This document shows, in pieces, positions 1 to 6,529 of a stretch of 10,776 nucleotides of DNA. The position numbers and the translations under genes were made by a program. Source of the DNA: Sulfurimonas sp. (GTDB taxonomy: Bacteria > Campylobacterota > Campylobacteria > Campylobacterales > Sulfurimonadaceae); the NCBI GenBank assembly GCA_027056465.1, contig JALUKS010000093.1, positions 1 through 10,776 of the forward strand, read 5' to 3'. Below the pieces are notes generated by a model. The model did not search any database, had not been told where the DNA came from, and saw only the letters and a program-made list of their open reading frames with translations. Every line of letters starts with the position of its first letter. The stretch's first letter is position 1.

Positions 1-1203
1 GGATAGCAAGGAGTTAGGCACAAGCAAAACAGAGACCGAGAATGACAAATTTGCTACAAGAAAATGAAATGAAAAGCCCACCGCACAAATTGCACATTTA
101 GTTTTTGCCGACACACCAAAAGTCCAACCCGAAAAAACTAAAAGAGCAATTTCTGGATACTTATTTGTATAGACTTTTATAAGTTGAAAATACTTTGTTA
201 TTTCATTAAATTCAGATGGTTTTTGAATAATGTCATTATATAGTTTTATGGATTCAATAAGAAGTATCAAATCATCCAATATTTGACTGTACTCTTTATA
301 TTCAAATGGGGAATTTTTATCTCTAGTAAAAAAATCTCGTAAATTTATTTCTGAGCTAGTGTTTTTCTTCTCACCACGAATGATATATGTATAGAGTTTA
401 AAAATTTCATTCAATTTATAATTAATCTCAGAACATTCATTATTGATTTGATTCCATCTCTTAATAAATAATTCATCTTCTTTTATATTTAATGCTTTTG
501 AATAAAGTTTAGCTTTGAAAATATCAGAGTCTGTTAGGTTTTTACCTCTGTCATTAATTGTTTCAAAAATCTTCAGTGCTTTTTCTCTTGCATCTTCTTT
601 GTTTGTCCCTTCTGTTTGAATAGGAAGAAGCGATATATCATTTAATACATAATCAACAAAATTTTGAATTTCGTAAATATCACGAAAATTATCTTTATCT
701 TTTATAGCATTATAAAAATATAGAGTATTTATAATATATTGGTTATTTAATTTATCATCTTTTAAATCTTCAATACGAAAATTTATATCTAATAAATCAT
801 TTAAATAAGTAGCATCTTGATCTGAAAACACCTGTGTTCTAACTCTTTGAGAAATAATTTTATCTGTTCTGTCATCTAACTTCCAAATAAGGTTTTTAAG
901 TTTTTTATTATCCCCATCAAATGAAAATAGTACACGCAGTAATAGTGTTAATGTAGTTAATCTTTGTTGTCCATCTATAACTTCCAACCTGCTACCTTCC
1001 TCTATACTTTTTGCTACAACAATATTTCCTAGAAAATAACCACCTTCTTTATTTCTAAAGGCTTTTAGTATATCATCAAAAAGTTCTCTGCATTGTGTTT
1101 CTTCCCATGAATAAGGTCTTTGGTATTCAGGAATTATATATTGGTTTTTATCAGCAAAAATATTTGAAATGTCTTTTTGTTCGGCATTTAAAGTCAGTGC
1201 CAT
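1..1203 (-). CDS. DUF262 (GmrSD/ParB-like nuclease family) protein, 3' end beyond window
   Basis: The frame stays open from the ATG at 1203 to the left edge: 401 codons with no stop. The N-terminal half is a DUF262 domain: an IPEYQRPYSW motif at residues 24-33, FLGNIVV at 57-63, the signature DGQQRLTT at 77-84, and a second conserved block FETINDRGKNLTDSDIFK at about 213-230. DUF262 proteins belong to the ParB/sulfiredoxin-like fold and include the GmrSD type IV restriction enzymes and many phage-defence-linked proteins; the DGQQR loop is the presumed nucleotide-binding/hydrolysis site. The start is 3 nt after the apt stop, with AGGA 7 nt upstream inside the apt tail. Base use is more AT-rich than in the neighbours, so it was probably acquired. 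Residues 358-401 (positions 1-132) look foreign to the fold: cysteine-containing, hydrophobic and richer in G+C. No DUF1524/HNH part is visible, so this may be a shortened or recombined copy. Family call is firm; biological role is not. Confidence 0.85.
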   Translation of the reverse strand, partial: MALTLNAEQKDISNIFADKNQYIIPEYQRPYSWEETQCRELFDDILKAFRNKEGGYFLGNIVVAKSIEEGSRLEVIDGQQRLTTLTLLLRVLFSFDGDNKKLKNLIWKLDDRTDKIISQRVRTQVFSDQDATYLNDLLDINFRIEDLKDDKLNNQYIINTLYFYNAIKDKDNFRDIYEIQNFVDYVLNDISLLPIQTEGTNKEDAREKALKIFETINDRGKNLTDSDIFKAKLYSKALNIKEDELFIKRWNQINNECSEINYKLNEIFKLYTYIIRGEKKNTSSEINLRDFFTRDKNSPFEYKEYSQILDDLILLIESIKLYNDIIQKPSEFNEITKYFQLIKVYTNKYPEIALLVFSGWTFGVSAKTKCAICAVGFSFHFLVANLSFSVSVLLVPNSLLS

Positions 1204-1206
1204 AAA

Positions 1207-1758
1207 TTAGTCCTGAACCTCTATAAGTGAGTAAACATCTGTTTTCTCTTCTAACTTTTTGATGCCATCAAGAAATGTAAGTCCTATGATAAAACAGCAC
1301 TCTACACACTCTGCACCTGTCTGCTTGACTAGAGTGGCTGCTGCGTTTGCAGTTCCTCCAGTGGCGATAAGGTCGTCAATGATGAGAACTCTTGCACCTT
1401 TTTCTTTACCAAAGGCATCTATATGAACTTCTATCTCATCTACACCATATTCAAGAGCATACTTTTCACTGATGGTAGTGTAAGGGAGTTTCCCTTTCTT
1501 ACGAATAGGGACAAAACCTATACCAAGCATCTGTGCAAGTGCTGCACCAAAGATAAATCCACGAGCATCAATTCCAGCGATATACTCTAAATCATATGCT
1601 TTATAGCGAGTATAGAGGTGGTTCATGAGAACACTATAAGCTTTTTTATTGTTAAGTAATGTTGTAATGTCTTTAAAGACTATTCCCTTTTTTGGAAAGT
1701 CTTTTATATCTCTGATAGAGTTTTCTATTATTTTTCGTTCTGTATTACTAAGTGTCAT
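1207..1758 (-). CDS. apt: adenine phosphoribosyltransferase
   Basis: Converts adenine plus PRPP to AMP in cytoplasmic purine salvage. The 183-residue length is usual for the family. The PRPP-binding signature VLIIDDLIATGGT is at residues 124-136, the GIDARGFIFG block of APRTs at 62-71, and the RKKGKLP segment at 86-92; the N-terminal DFPKKGIVFKDITTLL stretch (20-35) is also typical of APRT. The ATG at 1758 is preceded by AAAGGT at a good distance, overlapping the TAA of the coiled-coil gene upstream, so the two are probably translated from one message. The gene is intact. It is the last housekeeping gene of the minus-strand operon before the DUF262 gene. Confidence 0.97.
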   Translation of the reverse strand: MTLSNTERKIIENSIRDIKDFPKKGIVFKDITTLLNNKKAYSVLMNHLYTRYKAYDLEYIAGIDARGFIFGAALAQMLGIGFVPIRKKGKLPYTTISEKYALEYGVDEIEVHIDAFGKEKGARVLIIDDLIATGGTANAAATLVKQTGAECVECCFIIGLTFLDGIKKLEEKTDVYSLIEVQD

Positions 1759-1769
1759 TTATTTTACCT

Positions 1770-2102
1770 TTATAAGAGTGCATCTATTCTACCCTCAAGG
1801 GCTTTTATCTTGCCGTTGAGTCTATCTGTCTCTTGTCTATGTTTTGAGTTACGTTGTTTGAGGACTTTTAACTCATTACGAAGTTTTGTGAGTTCTTCGC
1901 TGAGAATATCTACATTTCCAAGTGCGCGTTGGAGTTGGATTTGGTACTTTCTTATGAGTATCTCTGCTTCACCTAGCGTGAGTTTCATAAGGTCGTTACT
2001 TCTTTGCTCTTTGTTTGTGATACTCTTAAAGTAAAACATTTTTACAAAAAGATAGATAGATAGTATAGAGAGTATCGTTAAAAGTGACCATTCCCAAAAC
2101 AT
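1770..2102 (-). CDS. small membrane-anchored coiled-coil protein, function unknown
   Basis: I do not recognise a named family. The 110-residue product has a hydrophobic segment at about residues 6-25, consistent with one N-terminal membrane anchor. It is followed from about residue 37 to the end by a charged, heptad-like helix (LRNELKVLKQRN, LNGKIKALEGRIDALL) that should form a coiled coil on one side of the membrane. The layout resembles FtsB/DivIC- or LapA-type small proteins, but only in architecture. AAGGA upstream of the ATG lies on the rpiB stop codon, and apt begins 11 nt after its end, so it is embedded in the operon and likely a real, expressed gene. The antisense frame inside it lacks coding character. 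Confidence 0.85.
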   Translation of the reverse strand: MFWEWSLLTILSILSIYLFVKMFYFKSITNKEQRSNDLMKLTLGEAEILIRKYQIQLQRALGNVDILSEELTKLRNELKVLKQRNSKHRQETDRLNGKIKALEGRIDALL

Positions 2103-2114
2103 TTTATAAGTTCC

Positions 2115-2543
2115 TTAGAGCTCTATTTTTTCGACACGACCACAGTGGCGTCCACCATCGAAGCTTCCAGCAATCCATGCATCTAAGATAGATTCAGCGA
2201 CACCTTTACCAACTATACGTTCACCAAAACAGAGAACATTTGCATCATTATGCCCACGAGCTACCATTGCAGTATATGCGTCATGGCAGAGTGCAGCACG
2301 AATACCCTCATGACGATTGGCTGTCATACTCATACCTATTCCACTTCCACAGATTAGGATACCTTGTGTACCTTCATTTTCTAAAACAGCAGTTGCTACT
2401 TTATGTGCATAGTCTGGATAATCTACACGATCCTTAGAGTAGGGACCCATATCTTCAACTTCGTGACCTTTAGCACGTAATAATGCAACTGTATAATCTT
2501 TTAACTCTATTCCTGCATGATCTGTTGCAACAAAAAATTTCAT
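2115..2543 (-). CDS. rpiB: ribose-5-phosphate isomerase B
   Basis: Interconverts ribose 5-phosphate and ribulose 5-phosphate in the non-oxidative pentose phosphate pathway. At 142 residues it has normal RpiB/LacAB length. Landmarks are ATDHAG at 6-11, the catalytic-loop CGSGIGMSMTANR starting at Cys65 (general base of the bacterial enzymes), and GHNDANVLCFGER at 97-109 with the His98 involved in ring opening. The ATG is preceded by AGGAG, which overlaps the TAG stop of the M50 gene (gap 8 nt), implying translational coupling. Together with apt it makes a sugar-phosphate/nucleotide-salvage pair. Intact and unremarkable. Confidence 0.96.
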   Translation of the reverse strand: MKFFVATDHAGIELKDYTVALLRAKGHEVEDMGPYSKDRVDYPDYAHKVATAVLENEGTQGILICGSGIGMSMTANRHEGIRAALCHDAYTAMVARGHNDANVLCFGERIVGKGVAESILDAWIAGSFDGGRHCGRVEKIEL

Positions 2544-2551
2544 CTTTTCTC

Positions 2552-3229
2552 CTAAGAAAGTAGTAAACCAAGAATGGTTTGAACTGGTAAAAATAGTACA
2601 TAATCTTTAATCGGTGTCATGATTATGATCAACACGATTATCATTCCATAACGCTCATTTTTGTAAAAAAACTCTGCTACGGCATTTACTTTGTATTTTA
2701 ACGCAAGATGCATTAAAAAGTGGGCACCATCAAACTGAGGTACGGGTAAAAGGTTAAATACTCCAAGTACCACATTGATGATAAGCAACTGATAGACAAA
2801 TATATATGCAAAAACATAAGTTAATGAATCAGCAGTAGTTGGTTGGCTCATTGCAGTAATAGCTATAGAAGCAAATGCTGCCATAGTAAAGTTATAGACA
2901 ATACCTGCTAAATCCACCTGCATAGCTGCATTATAACCACCATTTCGTAGAACAGTAGAGGTATTTATAGGAACAGGTTTTGCCCAACCAAAGAGAAAAC
3001 CACTATCTGCTCCAAAAAGCATAGGTAAAAAGTACATAGTGGCAGGCACGATGATAGTTCCCACTAAATCAACATGGCTAAGAGGGTTTATAGTGAGACG
3101 ACCAGCATTTTTAGCAGTTGTGTCGCCATATTTATAAGCCACCCAACCATGCATAATCTCATGCCCGATGATTGCGATAGCCAGTGCTAAAACAGCAGCG
3201 ACTACTTTAATTATATCAAGTGCGTCCAT
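2552..3229 (-). CDS. site-2 protease family (peptidase M50) membrane protein
   Basis: A 225-residue multi-pass membrane protein with the zinc-protease motif HEIMH at residues 23-27 in the first hydrophobic segment and the second metal-ligand motif NLLPVPQFDG at 159-168 (Asp168 the expected third ligand). These mark the short, PDZ-less rhomboid-sized M50 group that performs intramembrane proteolysis. Further membrane segments lie at about 55-72, 105-130, 136-160 and 196-222. The usual AGP(L/I)xN turn reads AGIVYN here (108-113). I start at ATG 3229 rather than the TTG at 3274: the longer form would add 15 charged residues with no ribosome site in front, whereas the ATG follows a purine-rich AAGAAGATAAG. 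With this start it overlaps the end of lepB by 14 nt. Substrate cannot be inferred. Confidence 0.9.
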   Translation of the reverse strand: MDALDIIKVVAAVLALAIAIIGHEIMHGWVAYKYGDTTAKNAGRLTINPLSHVDLVGTIIVPATMYFLPMLFGADSGFLFGWAKPVPINTSTVLRNGGYNAAMQVDLAGIVYNFTMAAFASIAITAMSQPTTADSLTYVFAYIFVYQLLIINVVLGVFNLLPVPQFDGAHFLMHLALKYKVNAVAEFFYKNERYGMIIVLIIIMTPIKDYVLFLPVQTILGLLLS

Positions 3230-4094
3230 GAGGTGTCTTATCTTCTTTGATTCTCTCTTCTCTTGCTTTATCAAGATAAGGAGACTGTTCTAAATCTGCT
3301 GGTGTTTTTCCCATTCTATCCCATCTAATTTCCCAGTTTTTATCTATAGAGAAGTAGATAAACCAAGGAGTTCCCTCGATGTTGTCATAAGGAACTACAC
3401 CCCAAAAACGGCTATCATTTGAGTGGTCACGATTATCACCAATCATATAATAACTTTTTGGTGGTATTTTTTTATAAAAAGCGTTAAAAGGTAAATTATA
3501 CTTTGGTATAACACTCTCTATATTGACAGGTGTCATATCGACCTTATTTCTTTCATACATATATAAATAATCTTCATATATGTTATGATTTTTGTCATTA
3601 TGAATACCTTTATGTATATCTGCCATTGGACTTTTTACCCAAAGTTTATCCATAAGTTTTACTATTTTATTTGCGGGGTAATTTTTCTTAATATACGCAT
3701 CACCTTGATGTGGTCTAAGATAAAGCAGATCTCTATCTGTAAAAAGCACTTCATCGCCAGGCAGTGCAAAACAGCGTTTTACAAAGTGTTGTTTGATATT
3801 TTTAGGGTAGCGAAAGATTACGATGTCTCCACGTTTAGGAGTATCACCATCAAAGAGACGTAATTTGTCACTCCACGGCATAATAGAGACTTCTAAAAAT
3901 GGAATGTGTGGCATAGAGATACCATAAGCAAATTTTTTCGCAAAAAGATGGTCGCCTACAAGAAGAGAATCTTTCATACTTCCACTAGGGATTCTAAATG
4001 CTTGCGCGATAAAGAAGATAACAAAAAGAACGATAACCACAGTTCCAGTCCACGAGTTTGACCATTTGTAGGCTTTTTTAAGAGTCTCTTTCAT
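3216..4094 (-). CDS. lepB: signal peptidase I
   Basis: Cleaves signal peptides of exported proteins at the outer face of the cytoplasmic membrane. The single N-terminal anchor (about 17-33) is followed by the catalytic serine motif PSGSM at 36-40 (Ser39), the general-base lysine in HFVKR (Lys106), and the structural signature GDNRD-SNDSRFWG at 219-232. The S26 serine/lysine dyad is therefore complete. An insertion-like, lysine-rich region at about 125-210 lies between the lysine box and the GDNRD box. The ATG directly abuts the folD stop (TAA-ATG), with AAGAAG as ribosome site within folD. folD-lepB adjacency is known from Campylobacter jejuni and supports the assignment to this phylum. Confidence 0.97.
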   Translation of the reverse strand: MKETLKKAYKWSNSWTGTVVIVLFVIFFIAQAFRIPSGSMKDSLLVGDHLFAKKFAYGISMPHIPFLEVSIMPWSDKLRLFDGDTPKRGDIVIFRYPKNIKQHFVKRCFALPGDEVLFTDRDLLYLRPHQGDAYIKKNYPANKIVKLMDKLWVKSPMADIHKGIHNDKNHNIYEDYLYMYERNKVDMTPVNIESVIPKYNLPFNAFYKKIPPKSYYMIGDNRDHSNDSRFWGVVPYDNIEGTPWFIYFSIDKNWEIRWDRMGKTPADLEQSPYLDKAREERIKEDKTPHGRT

Positions 4095-4955
4095 TTAACT
4101 GTTCTTCTTTTTTGCATTCATTTTTGCTGCTTTAAGTGTGTTACTCAAAAGCATCGCTATAGTCATAGGACCTACACCACCTGGGCTTGGAGTAATGTAA
4201 GAGGATTTTTTACTTACTGCTTCAAAATCAACATCACCCACAAGTTTACCCTCTGGTGTTCTACTGACACCGATGTCGATGATAACAGCATCCTCTTTTA
4301 CCATATCTTCAGTAATAAGGTTGATAACACCAACACCTACTAAAATAACATCAGCGTTTTGCGTATGCTTTTTCAAATCATCTGTAAAGATATGACACAC
4401 CTCAACGGTTGCATCAGCATTAAGAAGGAGGGCAGCCATCGGTTTTCCTACGATGTTTGAAGCACCAACTACTACACAGTTTTTACCTTTTACATCAATC
4501 TTATACTCTTCTAAAAGTTTCATAACACCTAGAGGAGTACATGGCACAAAACCATCAAGGTTTGTTACCAAACGCCCAACATTGTAAGGGTGAAAACCAT
4601 CTACATCTTTTGCAGGATCAACAAGCTCAAGAAGTTTTGTCGTATCTATCTGCTCAGGAAGAGGAAGCTGGATAAGAATACCATCTATACTATCATTTTC
4701 ATTCATACTGATAATAGTACGTTCTATCGCCTCTTGAGAGATAGTCGCTGGCATATCATGAGTGATAGAGTAAAAACCTACACGGTCACAAGCCTTTTTT
4801 TTCATACTTACATAAGTTGCACTTGCTGGGTCTTGCCCTACTAAAACAACTGCTAACCCTGGAGTACATCCACAGCTCTCTTTAAGCTTCTTTACCTCTT
4901 GAGTAATCTCTACTTCTATTTTTTTTGAAAGATTTCTACCATCTAGTAACTGCAT
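4095..4955 (-). CDS. folD: methylenetetrahydrofolate dehydrogenase / methenyltetrahydrofolate cyclohydrolase
   Basis: Bifunctional cytoplasmic enzyme oxidising 5,10-methylene-THF to methenyl-THF and hydrolysing it to 10-formyl-THF, which feeds purine and fMet-tRNA synthesis. Length of 286 residues is standard. Catalytic-domain landmarks are YVSMK (Tyr48, Lys52), QLPLP at 96-100 and DVDGFHPYNVG at 117-127. The Rossmann nucleotide site is GASNIVGKP at 164-172, and the C-terminal signature PSPGGVGPMT is at 256-265. The C-terminal tail is lysine-rich. The ATG has GAGG in front, and a TATAAT on the minus strand 29 nt upstream, so this is the first gene of the seven-gene minus-strand operon. Confidence 0.97.
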   Translation of the reverse strand: MQLLDGRNLSKKIEVEITQEVKKLKESCGCTPGLAVVLVGQDPASATYVSMKKKACDRVGFYSITHDMPATISQEAIERTIISMNENDSIDGILIQLPLPEQIDTTKLLELVDPAKDVDGFHPYNVGRLVTNLDGFVPCTPLGVMKLLEEYKIDVKGKNCVVVGASNIVGKPMAALLLNADATVEVCHIFTDDLKKHTQNADVILVGVGVINLITEDMVKEDAVIIDIGVSRTPEGKLVGDVDFEAVSKKSSYITPSPGGVGPMTIAMLLSNTLKAAKMNAKKKNS

Positions 4956-4979
4956 TTAAACCTCATTGGATAATATTTT

Positions 4980-4989
4980 TGCTATTATA
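4980..4989. promoter_or_regulatory. overlapping divergent -10 elements (folD operon and cytochrome gene)
   Basis: On the minus strand, positions 4989-4984 read TATAAT, a perfect -10, placing a start near 4977 with a leader of about 22 nt to folD. On the plus strand, 4980-4988 reads TGC-TATTAT, an extended -10, placing a start near 4995 and a similarly short leader to the cytochrome ATG at 5017. The two boxes share 4984-4988, so polymerase can engage only one direction at a time. No good -35 is visible on either side; housekeeping sigma promoters of this phylum often lack one. Motif positions are direct; use as promoters is inferred. Confidence 0.6.
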
Positions 4990-5016
4990 CCCTTTTTAAA
5001 TAATAATAGGCTAATA

Positions 5017-5364
5017 ATGAAATATATACTTTTTTTACTTACACCTCTCTCCCTCTTTGCAATAGCGAGTTTTATCACACCCATGGAGTACGCATCGCAA
5101 CTCTATAAAAATCCTCGTGGCATAGGATGTAACAAGTGCCATGGAGAATATGGCGAAGGAAAACTTATTGCTAAGTATAAACATAAAGGTGTGGAAAAAA
5201 GCTTTAGAGGATCGCGAATAAACACTTTAAAATATAGTAAGTTTTATAAAGCACTCAATAGAAGAAAAAATGTAATGCCTCGTTACTTCTTGACAAATAA
5301 AGAGATAAAAGCACTCTACCTTTATCTCCATAAACATGACAATAAAGAAGCAAATAAAAAATGA
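5017..5364 (+). CDS. small periplasmic mono-haem c-type cytochrome
   Basis: A 115-residue protein with an N-terminal signal peptide (basic start, hydrophobic 3-19) and one haem-binding motif CNKCH at residues 38-42. The probable distal ligand is Met87 in VMPRYFLT, a class I cytochrome c arrangement. It should carry electrons in the periplasm; the redox partner is unknown. The ATG at 5017 is chosen over the TTG at 4966 because it places the signal peptide at the very N-terminus and lies just after the predicted promoter, with AGG about 8 nt upstream. The C-terminal end is lysine-rich. Its TGA overlaps the ATG of the lyase gene (ATGA), so the two are translationally coupled. Confidence 0.88.
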   Translation: MKYILFLLTPLSLFAIASFITPMEYASQLYKNPRGIGCNKCHGEYGEGKLIAKYKHKGVEKSFRGSRINTLKYSKFYKALNRRKNVMPRYFLTNKEIKALYLYLHKHDNKEANKK

Positions 5365-6278
5365 TACAAGCAGTTCAAAAAGCATACGAAAAACGAAATC
5401 TTGAGGCTCTTGATACTTTAGCCGAGCCATGTTTTCGTGAGATAAATACAAAAAATAACTTTAAATCGGTACTTATGCTCTCAGCAAACAACATCAAACA
5501 TCTCTCAAAAATAGCAAGACTAGAAGCAGATGCCATAATGCTTAATCTCGAAGATGGAGTGAGTAAGGCAGAAAAGCCTTTTGCCTTGGTTCTTTGCGCT
5601 TACTTCCTTTCGCAACATAAAAAGTGCGATAAAAAACTCATAGTACGTGTCAATGCTCTTGATGAAGGTGGCTATGAAGAGATAACATATCTTAACCAGT
5701 TTATGCCTGATGCTATAAGAGTACCAAAGATAAGAAATAGGGCAGAGGTGAAAAATGTACTTGCACTTTTAAACGAAGAGATAGAACTTCATCTCTCCAT
5801 AGAAACAGCAGAAGCATGGCATAATCTCTCTAGTTTAGCTTACAACCAAAGAGTAACAACTTTTTATCTTGGTATTTTAGATCTCTTTGCAGATATGAGA
5901 CTCTCTCAGTCTCTTATAAACTTAGAAAATCCTACCATGAGCTATATGCTCTCACACTTTCTTGTGACTTGCAGGGCTATGCGAGTAAAGCCTGTGAGTT
6001 TTGTTTTTCAAGAGTTCAAAGATGAAGAGACTTTCATGAAGTGGCTAGAACTAGAGAAAAGTATGGGCTACGATGCCAAAGGCTGTCTCTCTCCAAATCA
6101 AGTAAAGTTAGTAAACAAAATCTTTGTAGATAAAGAAGCAGAGATAAAAAGAGCAAAAATTATCATGAAGCTCTTTGAAATGCATAGAGATGAGGGGATA
6201 ACTGGATTTGTAGATGAAGAGTATGGCTTCATAGATGAGCCTATCTATAAAGGTGCTTTAGCTCTTTTGGAGTCTTGA
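5361..6278 (+). CDS. HpcH/HpaI aldolase - citrate lyase beta (CitE)-like protein
   Basis: A 305-residue cytoplasmic TIM-barrel protein of the CitE/malyl-CoA lyase superfamily. Expected strand-end motifs appear in order: LNLEDGVSKAEK at 61-72, IVRVNALDEGGYEE with Arg96, DAIRVPKI at 117-124, LSIETAEAW with Glu148, and FYLGILDLFADM with Asp174. The Arg/Glu/Asp set is what the family uses for Mg2+ and the acyl-CoA carboxylate. A C-terminal GYDAKGCLSPNQVKLVN (236-252) matches the closing segment of this family. About 35 extra residues precede the barrel. There are no citF/citD subunit genes nearby, so classical citrate lyase is unlikely; a stand-alone CoA-ester lyase or unknown activity is more plausible. 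Substrate is not determinable. It begins inside the stop of the cytochrome gene. Confidence 0.85.
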   Translation: MIQAVQKAYEKRNLEALDTLAEPCFREINTKNNFKSVLMLSANNIKHLSKIARLEADAIMLNLEDGVSKAEKPFALVLCAYFLSQHKKCDKKLIVRVNALDEGGYEEITYLNQFMPDAIRVPKIRNRAEVKNVLALLNEEIELHLSIETAEAWHNLSSLAYNQRVTTFYLGILDLFADMRLSQSLINLENPTMSYMLSHFLVTCRAMRVKPVSFVFQEFKDEETFMKWLELEKSMGYDAKGCLSPNQVKLVNKIFVDKEAEIKRAKIIMKLFEMHRDEGITGFVDEEYGFIDEPIYKGALALLES

Positions 6279-6289
6279 GATAGATTCTG

Positions 6290-6512
6290 GCTCCACTTAA
6301 TGCCATCAGTGCTGCAAGCATAAAGTCCATGATGCAGAGATACTCATATGTCAGGAGTCATTGATACTTTTATGAACTATGTAAAAAAGAGTACAAAAGA
6401 GGAAGAATTTCTAGTTGAGAATGTTTTTAATTTGATATTAGATTTAGTTAGGGTATAATTTGAATCACATGGCATTGAGATCAATTTAAATATGAAAAAA
6501 GATTAAAACTTT
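6290..6512 (+). pseudogene. decayed histidine-kinase fragment (DHp region)
   Basis: Between the lyase and the REC-GGDEF-EAL gene lies coding-like debris. Positions 6290-6337 translate to APLNAISAASIKSMMQ, matching residues 559-574 of the kinase at 8356 (12 of 16 identical), i.e. the segment just after the phosphorylated His. In another frame, 6348-6512 aligns with residues 599-653 of the same kinase without any gap for 55 codons: MS, I, FMN, K, and HGIE versus HNIE all fall in register, 13 identical by my count. Two TAA stops interrupt it, at 6456 (opposite Gln635, so a CAA to TAA change is plausible) and 6504. Relative to the intact kinase, 62 nt are missing between the blocks, a frameshifting deletion. 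The His codon itself and the ATPase domain are absent. It cannot make a functional kinase. Confidence 0.8.
6432..6459 (+). promoter_or_regulatory. predicted sigma70-type promoter for the REC-GGDEF-EAL gene
   Basis: TTGATA at 6432-6437 (five of six matches to the -35 consensus) and TATAAT at 6454-6459 (perfect -10) are separated by 16 bp, a good spacing. Transcription would start near 6466 and give a leader of about 64 nt. The promoter lies wholly inside the kinase relic, and the -10 contains the relic's first stop codon. No other promoter-like site is apparent between the lyase and this gene. Confidence 0.6.
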
Positions 6513-6529
6513 TATAGATGGAAAGTAGT

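Noticed and set aside
2..67. Plus-strand frame ending with TGA near 65, as if the tail of a converging gene
   Set aside because: The 21 codons are hydrophilic and plausible, but with no upstream sequence they cannot be told from chance reading of purine-rich DNA; kept only as an alternative explanation for the odd DUF262 end.
3230..3274. Longer M50 protein starting at TTG 3274
   Set aside because: It adds a charged stretch read from inside lepB, uses a TTG codon and has no ribosome site; the ATG at 3229 fits the family better.
3585..3863. Plus-strand open frame opposite lepB, and similar antisense frames opposite rpiB, folD and the kinase genes
   Set aside because: They lie wholly inside well-identified genes, lack ribosome sites and give low-complexity or implausible proteins.
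4966..5016. Extended cytochrome N-terminus from TTG 4966
   Set aside because: It would read through the predicted promoter and put 17 residues before a classic signal peptide.
6492..6506. Four-codon frame MKKD in the leader of the REC-GGDEF-EAL gene
   Set aside because: It is in frame with, and part of, the kinase relic, and has no ribosome site; unlikely to be a regulatory leader peptide.
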